Positions 48,301-58,408 of a stretch of 64,000 nt of DNA are shown piece after piece (position 1 is the first letter of the stretch; the number at the start of each line of letters is the position of its first letter). The stretch is from Diplonema japonicum. Its lineage: Eukaryota > Euglenozoa > Diplonemea > Diplonemida > Diplonemidae. The notes under the pieces were generated by a model, which saw only the letters and a list, made by a program, of their open reading frames with translations, was not told where the DNA came from and searched no databases. The translations under genes were made by a program, and so were the position numbers. Where the stretch lies: contig OZ025675.1 of the NCBI GenBank assembly GCA_964019335.1, forward strand, positions 376,501 through 440,500. Reading direction: 5' to 3'.

Positions 48301-49955
48301 CTGTAAAACGAATAATGTCGGACGGAAAAATTCTCGGACAGAAAAACTCCCGGACGGAAAAACTCCCGGACACCAAAAAAACCCGGACATTTTTCCGTCC
48401 GGGAGTTTTTCTGGGAAGAAGTTTTTTTACTTAAGGGGGGTAGCAGCTCCCACCACGTTTGCCTGGAAGGGCTTTATTCCTTGTGCAGAGCCAAAATGTC
48501 ACCCTGCGTGGCAGTTTGAATTTTTCTTCCCCTTTCAATGCACCAACAAACAGCACCCACGGGATCTTTAACTTCTCATAAACCCGTACTTCTTTCGTCA
48601 GATTGACCAGTTCGACTACCCAAGGCACGTTGAGCAGCTGGCTTGTGAGGGGCCCAACTTTGGTGCTGACACCCCCGGCCAGCTCACCCCCGAGAGGTGG
48701 AGGAGATAAACTCCTTACACCGGGCCAGTACAAACCCCCGAAAGCAGCTTGGCGGCCTCTGCCTCGGTCAGAAGACGGCAGCAACAGGTTCAACAGAGCC
48801 CCCGGTTTCTTCCAGACGGAAATACTGGACGTTGCTATTCCACCCTACCACACCCTGGCCGCCGCGACGCCGTGATAGCAGCGTATCGCCCAATACGGGA
48901 TTTAGCATCCTTCGGGGGCTGAAAGATTTTTGCTTGAGTCGATAGGTAAACGGGCTTGGTGAGCCTATCCCAGCACAACAAATATGCACCTATGCAGAAG
49001 GGCTGCTGTGCGCCAATCCAGCCCGAAAGACAGACCTGGTAGACTTTGGTGGGGCACTGCCCTTTTCCACTGGCTAGGCTGACAAAACTTTGCAGCAAGA
49101 AAGACAAAAGCCGCAAGCCACCTCCGGAAAGCCCGGAAACGAGAAGGACAACGAAGAAGGCACGCTGTTTCACCATGGAATTCAGGTCCATAATCGACAC
49201 CCATAAAGTAAGGCCGGAATTGGTCTGGAATACGGGGTTAAAAACCAAAACAAAAAGGGGGGCTAAGGTCGTAAAAGTCCGTGGCTTTGGACAAAACGGG
49301 CTATAACCGAACAGCTGGCTGTTTCCTTGGCTGGATGGTTAAATACAAAGGCAAAGCGGAAACGCAACCGGCAGGGATTATCCGGTGATGCCCCGGTCAA
49401 GCACCCGCCCACCGAATGGAGCAATGGAGCCTAACGGCATCGCCCAATCATTGGGCTAATTATGATACTCGGTATCTGGGTTACGGAGCTGTTTCTTCCT
49501 TTTTGCTGGTTTTGCCGAACGGGCCGATTCTGCTGCTTGTCGGCGACCACAACTCTCACACGACCTATGCCTATGGGTTCGTAGAGTGGTTCGCAGGCGC
49601 AAACGTGCACATTGCTTTTGTCCCCCTGGGCTCACCTACATGGTTCAACCGATGGATATTGGGTTGAACGCAGCTGTAAAGCATCTATTAAGAAAGGTAG
49701 TAGGCCACACGAAGGCTCGACAAGCTGATTGCCTCAGGGCAGCAAGGGAGGACAAAGATGCAGAAAGGGAACCCTGGGGTTTCTTCGCGCGGTTGCCGTT
49801 TGCAGCCCAGGCCAGTATGTAGGTGGTAGTGGACCAGGCCCCCTGACGGCCTTACCTAAAAAAAATTCCCGGACGGAAAAACTCCCGGACGGAAAAATTC
49901 CCGTACGCCAAAAAAACTCGGACATTTTTCCGTCCGGGAGTTTTTCGTTTTACAG
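48301..49955 (+). mobile_element. Pogo-like DNA transposon with degenerate DDE transposase (copy 2)
   Basis: The ends CTGTAAAACGAA (48301) and TTCGTTTTACAG (49955) are inverted, with TA on both sides. Subterminal CGGACGGAAAAACTCC-type modules are repeated three to four times at each end. The plus strand carries pieces of a DDE_1 (pogo/Tigger-like) transposase. 49046-49306 has RSIIDTHKVRPELVWNTGLK. 49416-49667 has ILLLVGDHNSHTTYAYGFVE and NVHIAFVPLGSPTW. After a frameshift near 49630, TYMVQPMDIGLNAAVKHLLR follows, the usual Q-P-M/L-D motif. Stops and shifts show it is inactive. An upstream piece reads FDYPRHVEQLACEGPNFGAD. The total of 1655 bp is near full length for such an element. Confidence 0.75.
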
Positions 49956-49957
49956 TA

Positions 49958-50984
49958 TATCTTTTTTTTTTTTTTTTTTTTGCTTTTTTTTTTTTGCACG
50001 GACTTTGCCGGAAGTGCGGGGGGGGGGGGGGGGGGGCATGAAAGTGGTGGGGAAAAAAAAAAAGAGAAATAGCTATTTTACTGCCCCTCAGCGGCGAAAG
50101 AACCCTACCTTGACTCAAAGTAATCTTTTCAGGAGAAAAAAAAAAAGAAAGAAATACAGCTTTTACATGCGTGTTTCTTCATTCAGCACTGTAAGTACAA
50201 AGACTCTTAACACGCACAAAACTCTCAAAATGTGGATTTCCTATTATTTCTTTTTAAAACCTTTTTTCGTTTTTGCGGAAATCAACCAGCTCACTCGTTC
50301 ATTTTGTTGTTTGCACAGCCTTAAAACAAGAAAAAAAAAAAGAAAAAAAAAAAAGAGACATTTAAGGGTACCTGCGGTATGTGGCAGGACGCCTAAAGAA
50401 AGGGAGGAAAGAACCTAGTTTGGGTTATTTTATCTGCTTTGCGAACGCGAACACTGCTGCCTTAATAAATTCTCATTGCGCTGCAAAAAAAAAAAAGAAA
50501 AAAAAACCAAAAACTAGTTTCTGTTGAAATTGTTGAAAACAAAACAGAAGAAAAAAATATAAGAGATAAAGGTCAGTGGCCTTTAAAAAAAAAAAGAAAC
50601 AAAGGTCTCTCTTTTCTTTTTCATATTGCAGCAAAGAATATATCTATGCATTTGCATTTGCATTTTCTTTTTTTTTTTTTTTTTTTGGGTTAGGGTTTTT
50701 TTTTTCAGTCACTCTTGTTTTCCCGGCTTGTACAAACAACATTCTTTTTGCATCACAATAAAAAAAAAAACACAAAAAAATTGAAGAGTTTTTTTTTTCC
50801 ACCCTCCCCCCTTCCTTTTCCTTTCTTTCATCTTTTTTCTTGTCCAAAAAAAAAGAGATGGAAAAGCCAAAAAAAAAGGGGAGGAGAAATCTTCAATTTT
50901 TTTTTATCTCCTTTTCCTTCCATTCTGCCCTAGCAGTGAGTTGCATACTATGACAGTTAGGAAAGAGGTTGCGAAGAAGAGTAT

Positions 50985-51015
<31 letters not shown>

Positions 51016-51114
51016 CCACCGCTTCTTCCTCAGTTTGCACTATGCTGCGAAACAGAGGAAGGGTTGCGGTGACAAACCGCCAAAGTATTCTGGTGGTTTT
51101 GATTGTTTGGTAGT

Positions 51115-51154
<40 letters not shown>

Positions 51155-51337
51155 CTGGCGGCCTGAGTAACATGTAACATCTCTAGCCTGTAAACAAAAA
51201 AGACTTTGACTCGCATAAGGGAAGTTTCGTCTCCTACCTGAGACGCTAGGCATGAAAGAACCTTGGTTCCTGCCCCCCCCCCCCCCCCATTGTTAAAATA
51301 ATTGTTAATTAGCGTGAAAGTAGACCCCCCCCCCCCC
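49958..51337. other. Spacer with one divergent ACTAGT-type repeat
   Basis: A divergent ACTAGT-type copy (CTAGTTTGGG, TCTCATTGCGCTGC, ACTAGTTTCTGTTG, GTTGAAAAC) spans 50413-50540. A TGCGGTATGTGGCAGGACGC piece precedes it at 50371. The rest is A, T, G and C tracts. No gene is supported. Confidence 0.45.
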
Positions 51338-51486
51338 ATGTCGGCAAGGAAACCCTTTTTGAAAATAAGGATACGCGGAACGGAAAACCATTTCTTTTAT
51401 TTTTGGGGGCCGTTTTCCTTAAAGTATCTGAAAAAAATAAGGAAAAACGGAAACAGAAGCAGTTTTCTTGCCAACATAGCCCTAAG
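51338..51486. mobile_element. GGCTATGCTGGCA inverted-repeat element, copy 3 (decayed)
   Basis: The left end is reduced to ATGTCGGCAAGGAAAC. The right end TTGCCAACATAGCCCTAA is recognisable, and the central GGGGGCCGTTTTCC is kept. It is flanked by a C-tract on the left and a G-tract on the right. Confidence 0.6.
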
Positions 51487-51492
51487 GGGGGA

Positions 51493-51579
51493 GGTCATAT
51501 TAGCGATAAAGTCACTTTTTCAGTTTTGCCAAAAGAAAAAGGTATCTATGTTATCGACCAGACAATCGGGTTCATAGGC

Positions 51580-51621
<42 letters not shown>

Positions 51622-51903
51622 TTTTGCGCGTGGTTCTGGCCACTTTATTGTGAGCATGTGGTTCCGGGTGGGCCTACTTTTGCCCCTAAATTTTGAGAAA
51701 ATTTAAAATCTTTTTTTCATACACCCCAACACCCCCGTTGGGAAAGAAGAGATCATCTACGCCGGAACCACATGCGGGCAAGAAAAAAAGCTTTTTTTCG
51801 ATTTCGTCGTTTAAAGGCAAATAAAGTGCCCAAACACCAGAGAAACCACTCAATCCGATGTTTGGCAAAACTGAAAAAAGTGACTTCATCGACCACATAT
51901 GAC
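51493..51903. mobile_element. Palindromic element with GTCACTTTTTCAGTTTTGCC arms
   Basis: GGTCATATTAGCGATAAAGT, CACTTTTTCAGTTTTGCCAAA on the left is mirrored by TTTGGCAAAACTGAAAAAAG, TGACTTCATCGACCACATAT on the right. Inner TGTGGTTCCGG / CCGGAACCACAT also pair. No ORF. It directly abuts the element at 51338-51486. Confidence 0.55.
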
Positions 51904-53021
51904 CCCCCCCCCCCCCCCCCCCCACCGCAATTCTAAGCAGCTGCTCAATTTCTTTTTGTTTTTGTTTTTCCTTTTTCGTGGAATGACTCAGAAACTGCAA
52001 AAGGAGTCGGTTTGATTGTCGTTCGTTGCATTTCTTTTTTTTTTTCTTTTTTTTTTTTTTGCCAATAAACAATTCTTTTCAAAAAGTTTTGTTTTGCTCC
52101 AACGTACTATTGGTTTCGGGCCCAGGAAAAAGAAATAGGTAGCTGGGGGGGGGGGGGGGATATAAGGAGTTTTTACTTCCTCTTTTTTTAAATACAGCAA
52201 AAAGGAATAGAGAAGTATGCAAACTCCCCTCCCTATCAAGCTTAATCCACAAGAATACCGCACCCCCGGGAATACACCAAGGTGTGGCTTGGCGGCCCTT
52301 TTTGGGTTAATTTGATTTTCACCCTACAAAAAAAAGGGGAAAGGAGAGCGGAATAGCTAGTCAAAAAAAAAAAAGAAGATTTTTTTCCCATAATTTGTAG
52401 TTGGGTTACAAACCCTTTCTTAATAAAGTGATTGTTTGTAGCCCAAATTATAGACATATTGCATTTTTTTTTTTTTTTTTTTTTTTATTTGTTAAACAAG
52501 AAATCACGGACGATGTGAATGAAGACGAGAGAGAGAAAGGGAACAAAAAGGAAAGGAAACAAAAAGAAAGCTTTAAAAAAAAAAAAAAAAAAAGAGAGAG
52601 GAAAAGTACGCCATACTCTTCTCCTCTCATGGAACAAAAGGGTTAACAAAGAAGGATATTTTCTGACAGCCACTGGTTCCTACGGCTCACCCCTCAGGGA
52701 ATCGATGTGCTTGAGGTCCCGTGTGTCTAGTGGAAGGGGCACGTGAAAGGCAATTTTTCTAAGCCAAATAAACATCTACCCGACAAAGATTATAGAAAAG
52801 AAGAAAACTTCTTTTTTTTTATTATTATTTTCCTTTTTTTCTTTTTTTTTTTAAAAATCTTTTTTAAAAAAAAATAGTTTTTCTTCTCAATTCTGCCTAA
52901 TGGGGGGGGGGGGGGGGGGAAAGGTGTAAAAAAAAAAATATTTCACATTTTTTTATCTTTTTTTTTTTTTCCTTCACAACAAACAAAAAAGACTATCCTT
53001 CATCTGTACAAATATTATATT
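51904..53021. other. Spacer 3' of array copy 8
   Basis: C, A, T and G tracts plus mixed stretches (52080-52330, 52620-52760) without recognisable content. Confidence 0.4.
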
Positions 53022-54887
53022 CTAATACCTCTGCCGCCTTCTTTCTACAGGTACTCTTCTTGCAATCAGATCTGTCAGTGCCACAGCTAAGGGCTCTTGT
53101 GTGTAACCTGCAAGAAGATGAAGAGCCTGGCTTGTCTCCAAATCCTTTCCTTGCAGGTACATTTTCGCTGCCTCGTTGTACTTCACCCAGTGCTTCGCCC
53201 GAGACTCGTCCAGTGCGTACATCCACTCAACCTGAAGGTGCTGCTGACTCTGTCTCTTTCGAATAGGTGGTAGCCTCACAGACCCATTAGTACTCACGGG
53301 AGACACAACATGACCAGCAGGAGAGACATCAACGCTTGGGATTGTAGGGGTAGTCGGTTCTTCCGTCCCTGTCACTGCCTCCCACAGAACTGCCTCCTTC
53401 CCTTCAGTGTGCTTCACAAAGGTGACCGCTTTGAGGACAATGCGCATTTCCTGTGTGACAGAGGCGTCCATGTAGGCAGCGGTGTTGCACACAACCCCAA
53501 TGTTCCACTCCGCACCGAGCCTCTCGTACACAGATGTAATGGCAGCTACGTGCCCGTAGACACTGAACCGCCTCACCTCGTTGTTCCCAAGGTCTCCCAC
53601 CAGAACCTTCCCACCGCACACGGCCACGTTCACTTCCATTCCTTTGTCAAGCTTTCCTTGTTTTAATGTGGTGGCTGTCTTCACCGCTGCCACTGCGTGT
53701 TGGACGCATTTTCTCGATGCGTTGAACGAGGCGTGCACGTGGTCCCCGACGAACAGGTCCAGCATCCCCTTCTGTGCACGAACAGCGTGCAGTGCGAACC
53801 CGATCACCTTCGCGTGGAGGCGCATGAACTCAACAGGTTCCGCCTCCGCCAGCTCGATCGAGTTCTTCATGTTCATCACCAGCATCGTCGCCCTTGTGGA
53901 TGTCAGAACATGCTGTGTGAGGCCCTTCCTAGATGCGGTGGACACGTCGGACTGTATAGAGGGTGTGGGTGCCAGGGACTCAGACTGCGTGTGCGAGGCA
54001 GTGTGGGAGTGCGTGCTCTCCTCATCATCGGAGCTCCCGGAGTCGCTCCCTCCACGCAGACAGGACTGCGGGAGGTAAGGTTTATACGACCGGAGGTTCA
54101 CAAGAATGGTGCGAAGCGCTTCGTGCAGCTTGTCGGGGAGGTCTTCGCGCGACCTTTCGAGTGTCACGCTGGCCTCTTCAAGCTTGAACCCTGCAAGGAA
54201 GGAGGCCACGTCGCGTGCTGCAAGAACACCCAGTTCCAACTTCCGTTTTTCAGCGAGAACCTCTTCAGCAAAACCCCTTGTGAAATAATAATCGAGGAGG
54301 AAGATGGCTATCATGAGGACGAAGCTCAACCCAGCACTGGAGGCCTCACGCTTGCAAGGGATCTGGTCGCAAGTGCAGATTTCATTTCGGCGGTACTCAT
54401 GGTTCCCGCTCCAGTCCTCACCTCCAACATCGAGGAGGCCAAATCGGGTGATGTGCTCGACTGTTGTGAGACAGAGCCACAGGCACAAGCCTACAATGAC
54501 GACAATAGCAGACCTTGACTTGATCCTGCACACAAGGAAGATGTCTACTAGACAAACAGCTATAGGCCACAACCTTGGCAGCATGGCTCCTATAGCGTTG
54601 TAGTCGGCAAAGATGATGGCCACAAGGTCCGCGTACCCCACAAGCTCTATGAAAGTGTCGGAGGGCTTCTTGTTCACAAACAGCCATATTATCGCAAATG
54701 TGTTGGCCACGACCGCGACATAAGAACCGATCTGACCCACAATGAAGTTGGTCGCTATGATCCCTCCTATTCCCAACACTATTGGGGCCAGGAAGAAGCC
54801 AATGAGAACCTTCTTTCGCTTGACCATCACCTCATCGTCGTCGGGGAGGGCGAGCTTGCTGACAAGCCAGTTGTACAGCAATGCCAT
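53022..54887 (-). CDS. Membrane pseudo-adenylate cyclase (array copy 8)
   Basis: The protein has 621 residues and starts MALLYNWLVSKLALPDDDEV. Six membrane segments are followed by CTCDQIPCKR, a linker helix with EASVTLERSREDLPDK, NLRSYKPYLPQS and an SHSHTASHTQSES linker. The degenerate domain has LVMNMKNSIELAEAEPVEF, FVGDHVHASFNASRKC and GDLGNNEVRRFSVYGHVAAI; the VYGHVAAI variant is unique to this copy. It is predicted non-catalytic. The C-terminus has VEWMYALDESRAKHWVKYNEAA and ends QRY. Its leader is a strong pyrimidine tract ending CCACTCCATTCAG, with AG 27 nt before the ATG. The same leader is in copy 9. The first three-quarters of its sequence is nearly identical to copy 9. Confidence 0.83.
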   Translation of the reverse strand: MALLYNWLVSKLALPDDDEVMVKRKKVLIGFFLAPIVLGIGGIIATNFIVGQIGSYVAVVANTFAIIWLFVNKKPSDTFIELVGYADLVAIIFADYNAIGAMLPRLWPIAVCLVDIFLVCRIKSRSAIVVIVGLCLWLCLTTVEHITRFGLLDVGGEDWSGNHEYRRNEICTCDQIPCKREASSAGLSFVLMIAIFLLDYYFTRGFAEEVLAEKRKLELGVLAARDVASFLAGFKLEEASVTLERSREDLPDKLHEALRTILVNLRSYKPYLPQSCLRGGSDSGSSDDEESTHSHTASHTQSESLAPTPSIQSDVSTASRKGLTQHVLTSTRATMLVMNMKNSIELAEAEPVEFMRLHAKVIGFALHAVRAQKGMLDLFVGDHVHASFNASRKCVQHAVAAVKTATTLKQGKLDKGMEVNVAVCGGKVLVGDLGNNEVRRFSVYGHVAAITSVYERLGAEWNIGVVCNTAAYMDASVTQEMRIVLKAVTFVKHTEGKEAVLWEAVTGTEEPTTPTIPSVDVSPAGHVVSPVSTNGSVRLPPIRKRQSQQHLQVEWMYALDESRAKHWVKYNEAAKMYLQGKDLETSQALHLLAGYTQEPLAVALTDLIARRVPVERRRQRY

Positions 54888-54960
54888 TTTCTTTCTTTTT
54901 TTTTTTTCTCCTCCTGAATGGAGTGGGAGGGGTGGGAAGAATAAAAAATAAGATTCTAGT
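54888..54960 (-). promoter_or_regulatory. Putative 3' splice site in leader of array copy 8
   Basis: On minus, CTTCCCACCCCTCCCACTCC ending ATTCAG, then GGAGG and the A-rich run to the ATG. The same sequence with small changes precedes copy 9 (AG at 57299). It is a candidate trans-splice or intron acceptor. Confidence 0.4.
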
Positions 54961-55056
54961 AAGCTCTCGAAGTATCTGCAGACACCAGTGGGTTGTATCT
55001 ACGAAGGAGAAGGAGAGGAGGGAAGAAAAAAAAAAAGAAAAAAACACAAATAAATA

Positions 55057-55290
55057 CTGTAAAACAATTAATTCTGGAAGGGAAATTTACCGGAAGGAAA
55101 ATTTACCAAGGTTGTGAAGGTCTGAGGCCTCGGAGACAAGCGTGCAATTCTGCACTGGAAATAAATATTCCGGGCCTGGAAGGCTTGAGTTTAACAGCTT
55201 CGGAAAACCGCTGGGCCACCCAAGACCAGTTGTTCCTCCTACAATTAGGCTGCTTCCTCTTCCTTTTTCTTTTTAACCATTTCTTTAAAG
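55057..55290 (+). mobile_element. Pogo-like element, left-end fragment (copy 3)
   Basis: TA then CTGTAAAACAATTAATTCTG with GGAAGGAAAATTTACC modules. Further in, GGCTTGAGTTTAACAGCTTC and TTAGGCTGCTTCCTCTTCCT resemble 49430-49505. No right end was found. Confidence 0.5.
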
Positions 55291-55442
55291 CCCTTTTACA
55301 GAAATTCTTCACGCGAACAACACATGAATACGGGGGGAAGCTAGGGCATAAGTCTCTTGCGTACTAAGCCCTCCCACCCTCATCACCCTCCCACCCTCAT
55401 CACCCGATCTATTTTCTTACCGCGCTGGCCTGTTTTCTGTAT

Positions 55443-57280
55443 TCAGTACACCTGCAGGCGAGTGTCAACAGGTACTTGTTTAGTTATAAGATCAACCAAG
55501 AGAGTGACAAGAGGTTCGTTAGCATAGATGCTCAGCTTTTTAATAGCATCTTGTTTGGTTTTACCGGAGTGGTAGCAAGCTCCTTGCAGGTACAGCTTCG
55601 CTGCCTCGTTGTACTTCACCCAGTGCGTCGCCCGAGACTCGTCCAGTGCGTACATCCACTCCTGGTCCGCATTGTCTTCTACCTTTCCCTGTCCTATTAG
55701 ATCAGAATCGAAGGGGACCGCATCGTCGAAGGATGCAGGGCTTCCTTCACCAGAGGATAGAAGTCCGGGGGTCAGCGTGCCTACCTTGTCTACTACTGCC
55801 TCCCATAACATTGCTTCCTTTTGTATGTCGTGCTTCACAAAGGTGACCGCTTTGAGGATGATGCGCATTTCCTGTGTGACAGAGGCGTCCATGTAGGCAG
55901 CAGTGTTGCACACAACCCCAACACAGATGACAGGACGGATGCGTGCCCGAAGATGCTGAACCGCCTCACCTCCTCGTTCCCAAAATCCCCAACCAGAACC
56001 TTCCCACCGCACACGGCCACGTTCACTTCCATTCCTTTGTCAAGCTTTCCTTGTCTCAGTGTGGTGGCTGTCTTCACCGCCGCCACTGCGTGTTGGACGC
56101 ATTTTCTCGATGCGTTGAACGAGGCGTGCACGTGGTCCCCGACGAACAGGTCCAGCATCCCCTTCTGTGCACGAACAGCGTGCAGTGCGAACCCGATCAC
56201 CTCCGCGTGGAGGCGGCTGAACTCTATCGGTTCCGCCTCCGCTGTTTTGATCGAGTTCTTCATGTTCATCACCAGCATCGTCGCCCTTGTGGCTGTCAGA
56301 ACATGCTGTGTGAGGCCCTTCCTAGATGCGGTGGACACGTCTAGCAGTAGAGAAAGTGTAGATGCAAGGGACTCAGACTGCGTGTGCAAGGCAGTGTGGG
56401 AGTGCGTGCTCTCCTCATCATCGGAGCTCCCGGAGTCGTCGCCTCCCTGCAGACAGGACTGCGGGAGGTAAGGTTTATACGACCGGAGGTTCACAAGAAT
56501 GGTGCGAAGCGCTTCGTGCAGCTTGTCGGGGAGGTCTTCGCGCGACCTTTCGAGTGTCACGCCGGCCTCCACGAGCTCGAACCCTGCAAGGAAGGAGGCC
56601 ACGTCGCGTGCTGCAAGAACACCCAGTTCCAATTTCCGTTTTTCAGCGAGAACCTCTTCAGCAAAACCCCTTGTGAAATAGTAGTCGAGGAGGAAGATGG
56701 CTATCATGAGGACGAGGCTCAACGTAGCACTGGAGGCCTCACGCTTGCAAGGGATCTGGTCGCAAGTGCAGATTCTACTTCGGCGGAGCTCATGGTTCCC
56801 GCTCCAGTCCTCACCTCCAACATCGAGGAGGCCAAATCGGGTGATGTGCTCGACTGTTGTGAGACAGAGCCACAGGCACAAGCCTACAATGACGACAATA
56901 GCAGACCTTGACTTGATCCTGCACACAAGGAAGATGTCTACTAGACAAACAGCTATAGGCCACAACCTTGGCAGCATGGCTCCTATAGCGTTGTAGTCGG
57001 CAAAGATGATGGCCACAAGGTCCGCGTACCCCACAAGCTCTATGAAAGTGTCGGAGGGCTTCTTGTTCACAAACAGCCATATTATCGCAAATGTGTTGGC
57101 CACGACCGCGACATAAGAACCGATCTGACCCACAATGAAGTTGGTTGCCACGACCCCTCCTATTCCCAACACTATCGAGGTCAAGAAGAAGCCAATGAGA
57201 ACCTTCTTTCGCTTGACCATCACTTCATCGTCGTCGGGGAGGGCGAGCTTGCTGACGAGCCAGTTGTATTGCAATACCAT
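55443..57280 (-). pseudogene. Membrane pseudo-adenylate cyclase, array copy 9, disrupted and mosaic
   Basis: The start is MVLQYNWLVSKLALPDDDEV at 57280. The frame is intact through six membrane segments, CTCDQIPCKR, the linker, LVMNMKNS, FVGDHVHASFNA and GDFGNEEVRRFSIFGHASVL. At about 55921 a deletion of 28 bases removes the codons for YERLGAEWG and shifts the frame. The downstream part (CNTAAYMDASVTQ to the end QVY at 55443) is open in the other frame. The 5' part and leader match copy 8 almost exactly; the 3' part and 3' flank match copy 10. It is therefore a mosaic from unequal exchange or gene conversion. The translation is truncated after the degenerate domain, so it is probably non-functional. 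Confidence 0.8.
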
Positions 57281-57510
57281 TTTATTTTTTTTCTCTTCCT
57301 GAATGGAGTGGGAGGGGAAGAATAAAATAAAACTTTAGAAGCAATCGAAGTATTACCGCTTTCAACTCTTCAGTGGATTATATATATCTGCGAAGGAGTG
57401 GGAGGAAAAAAAAAAAAAAAAAGAGAAAAATTGCAAAAGAAATATATAGAAAAGAAAATATTATATATTGAGTAATCTCTTGTGAGGTGCTCTTTTTTTC
57501 TTTTTTTTTT

Positions 57511-57548
57511 TTAAAACCATCTATCAACGGACCATTTTTGCCCACCAG
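57511..57548 (+). mobile_element. Solo piggyBac terminal end
   Basis: TTAA then AACCATCTATCAACGG and ACCATTTTTGCCCACCAG. This matches, in opposite orientation, the right end of the piggyBac element at 60122-60164. The internal part is absent. Confidence 0.6.
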
Positions 57549-57582
57549 AATAAATTTTCAAAAACTTCAAAAAAGAAATATA

Positions 57583-57616
57583 TGAGTTAATTGTGAGACG
57601 CTACCTTGTTCTCAGG
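57583..57616 (-). mobile_element. LINE-B-like 3' tail fragment, diverged
   Basis: ATATATGAGTTAA and TGTGAGACGCTACCTTGTTC resemble the LINE-B tail, with an internal loss. Confidence 0.4.
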
Positions 57617-58404
57617 GCAGATTTAGTTTAGATTTTTCATATTTTCCGTTCGGGACCCTGGCTCGCAAAAGATTTTTTTTTTCCCCTTCAAATCATCATC
57701 AAATAATATATTATAAAGACGCTTGTGATGGTTAAAAAAAAAAATAATAGAAGAAGTAAGAGGAAGAAAAAAAAAAAGTGGTGTGGCGTACTTTCTTTAC
57801 TTACAAGAGGAGCACCTCGGCCGGAGCATCTGCAATACATTCTTCCACCAGGGAAGTCAAGAGAACAACATTTTGTACTCTATCATACCTTCACGTTACA
57901 ACTGCTTTAAAAAAAGAAAACCAAGTAGCCGGCATTATGAGGCTGTGGAACTACCTACTTACCTCGCCAGTTAAACGTACAGAGAAGTATAAAAAAAAAG
58001 AGGAAAAAAAAAAAAAAAAGAAGAATAGGCTTTAATTGTAGAGTATGGCCGGAAAAAAAAAGGGGGGGGGTATATAAATAAGAGACTTCTTATTCTTTTT
58101 TTATGCTTTTTTCTTTAAAAAAACAAATGAAACACCGTATTTTTTTTCTTCTTTTTTTTTTCTATATTCACGTACCATATAAAAAATAGCTATTTATTTG
58201 AAACAAATTTATTATGGGTGGTTTTTTTTTCCCAAGGAGATAGCTGATGTTGCATGCAGATTCTTACAGGTTTTCATTGGCACTCTGCCGCGCCCTCCCC
58301 AGCATCCTGTAATCTGTCATCTTCCTCTGGCAGCACGGTTACCCCAATGATAATTTAAAATACGGTACGCTATAAACAAAAAAACCACCCAAAGTAAATA
58401 TAGG
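57617..58404. other. Spacer, no gene recognised
   Basis: A/T tracts with a mixed stretch at 57780-57970 and 58230-58380; no domain is seen. AAATAGCTATTT occurs at 58186. Confidence 0.4.
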
Positions 58405-58408
58405 TTAA

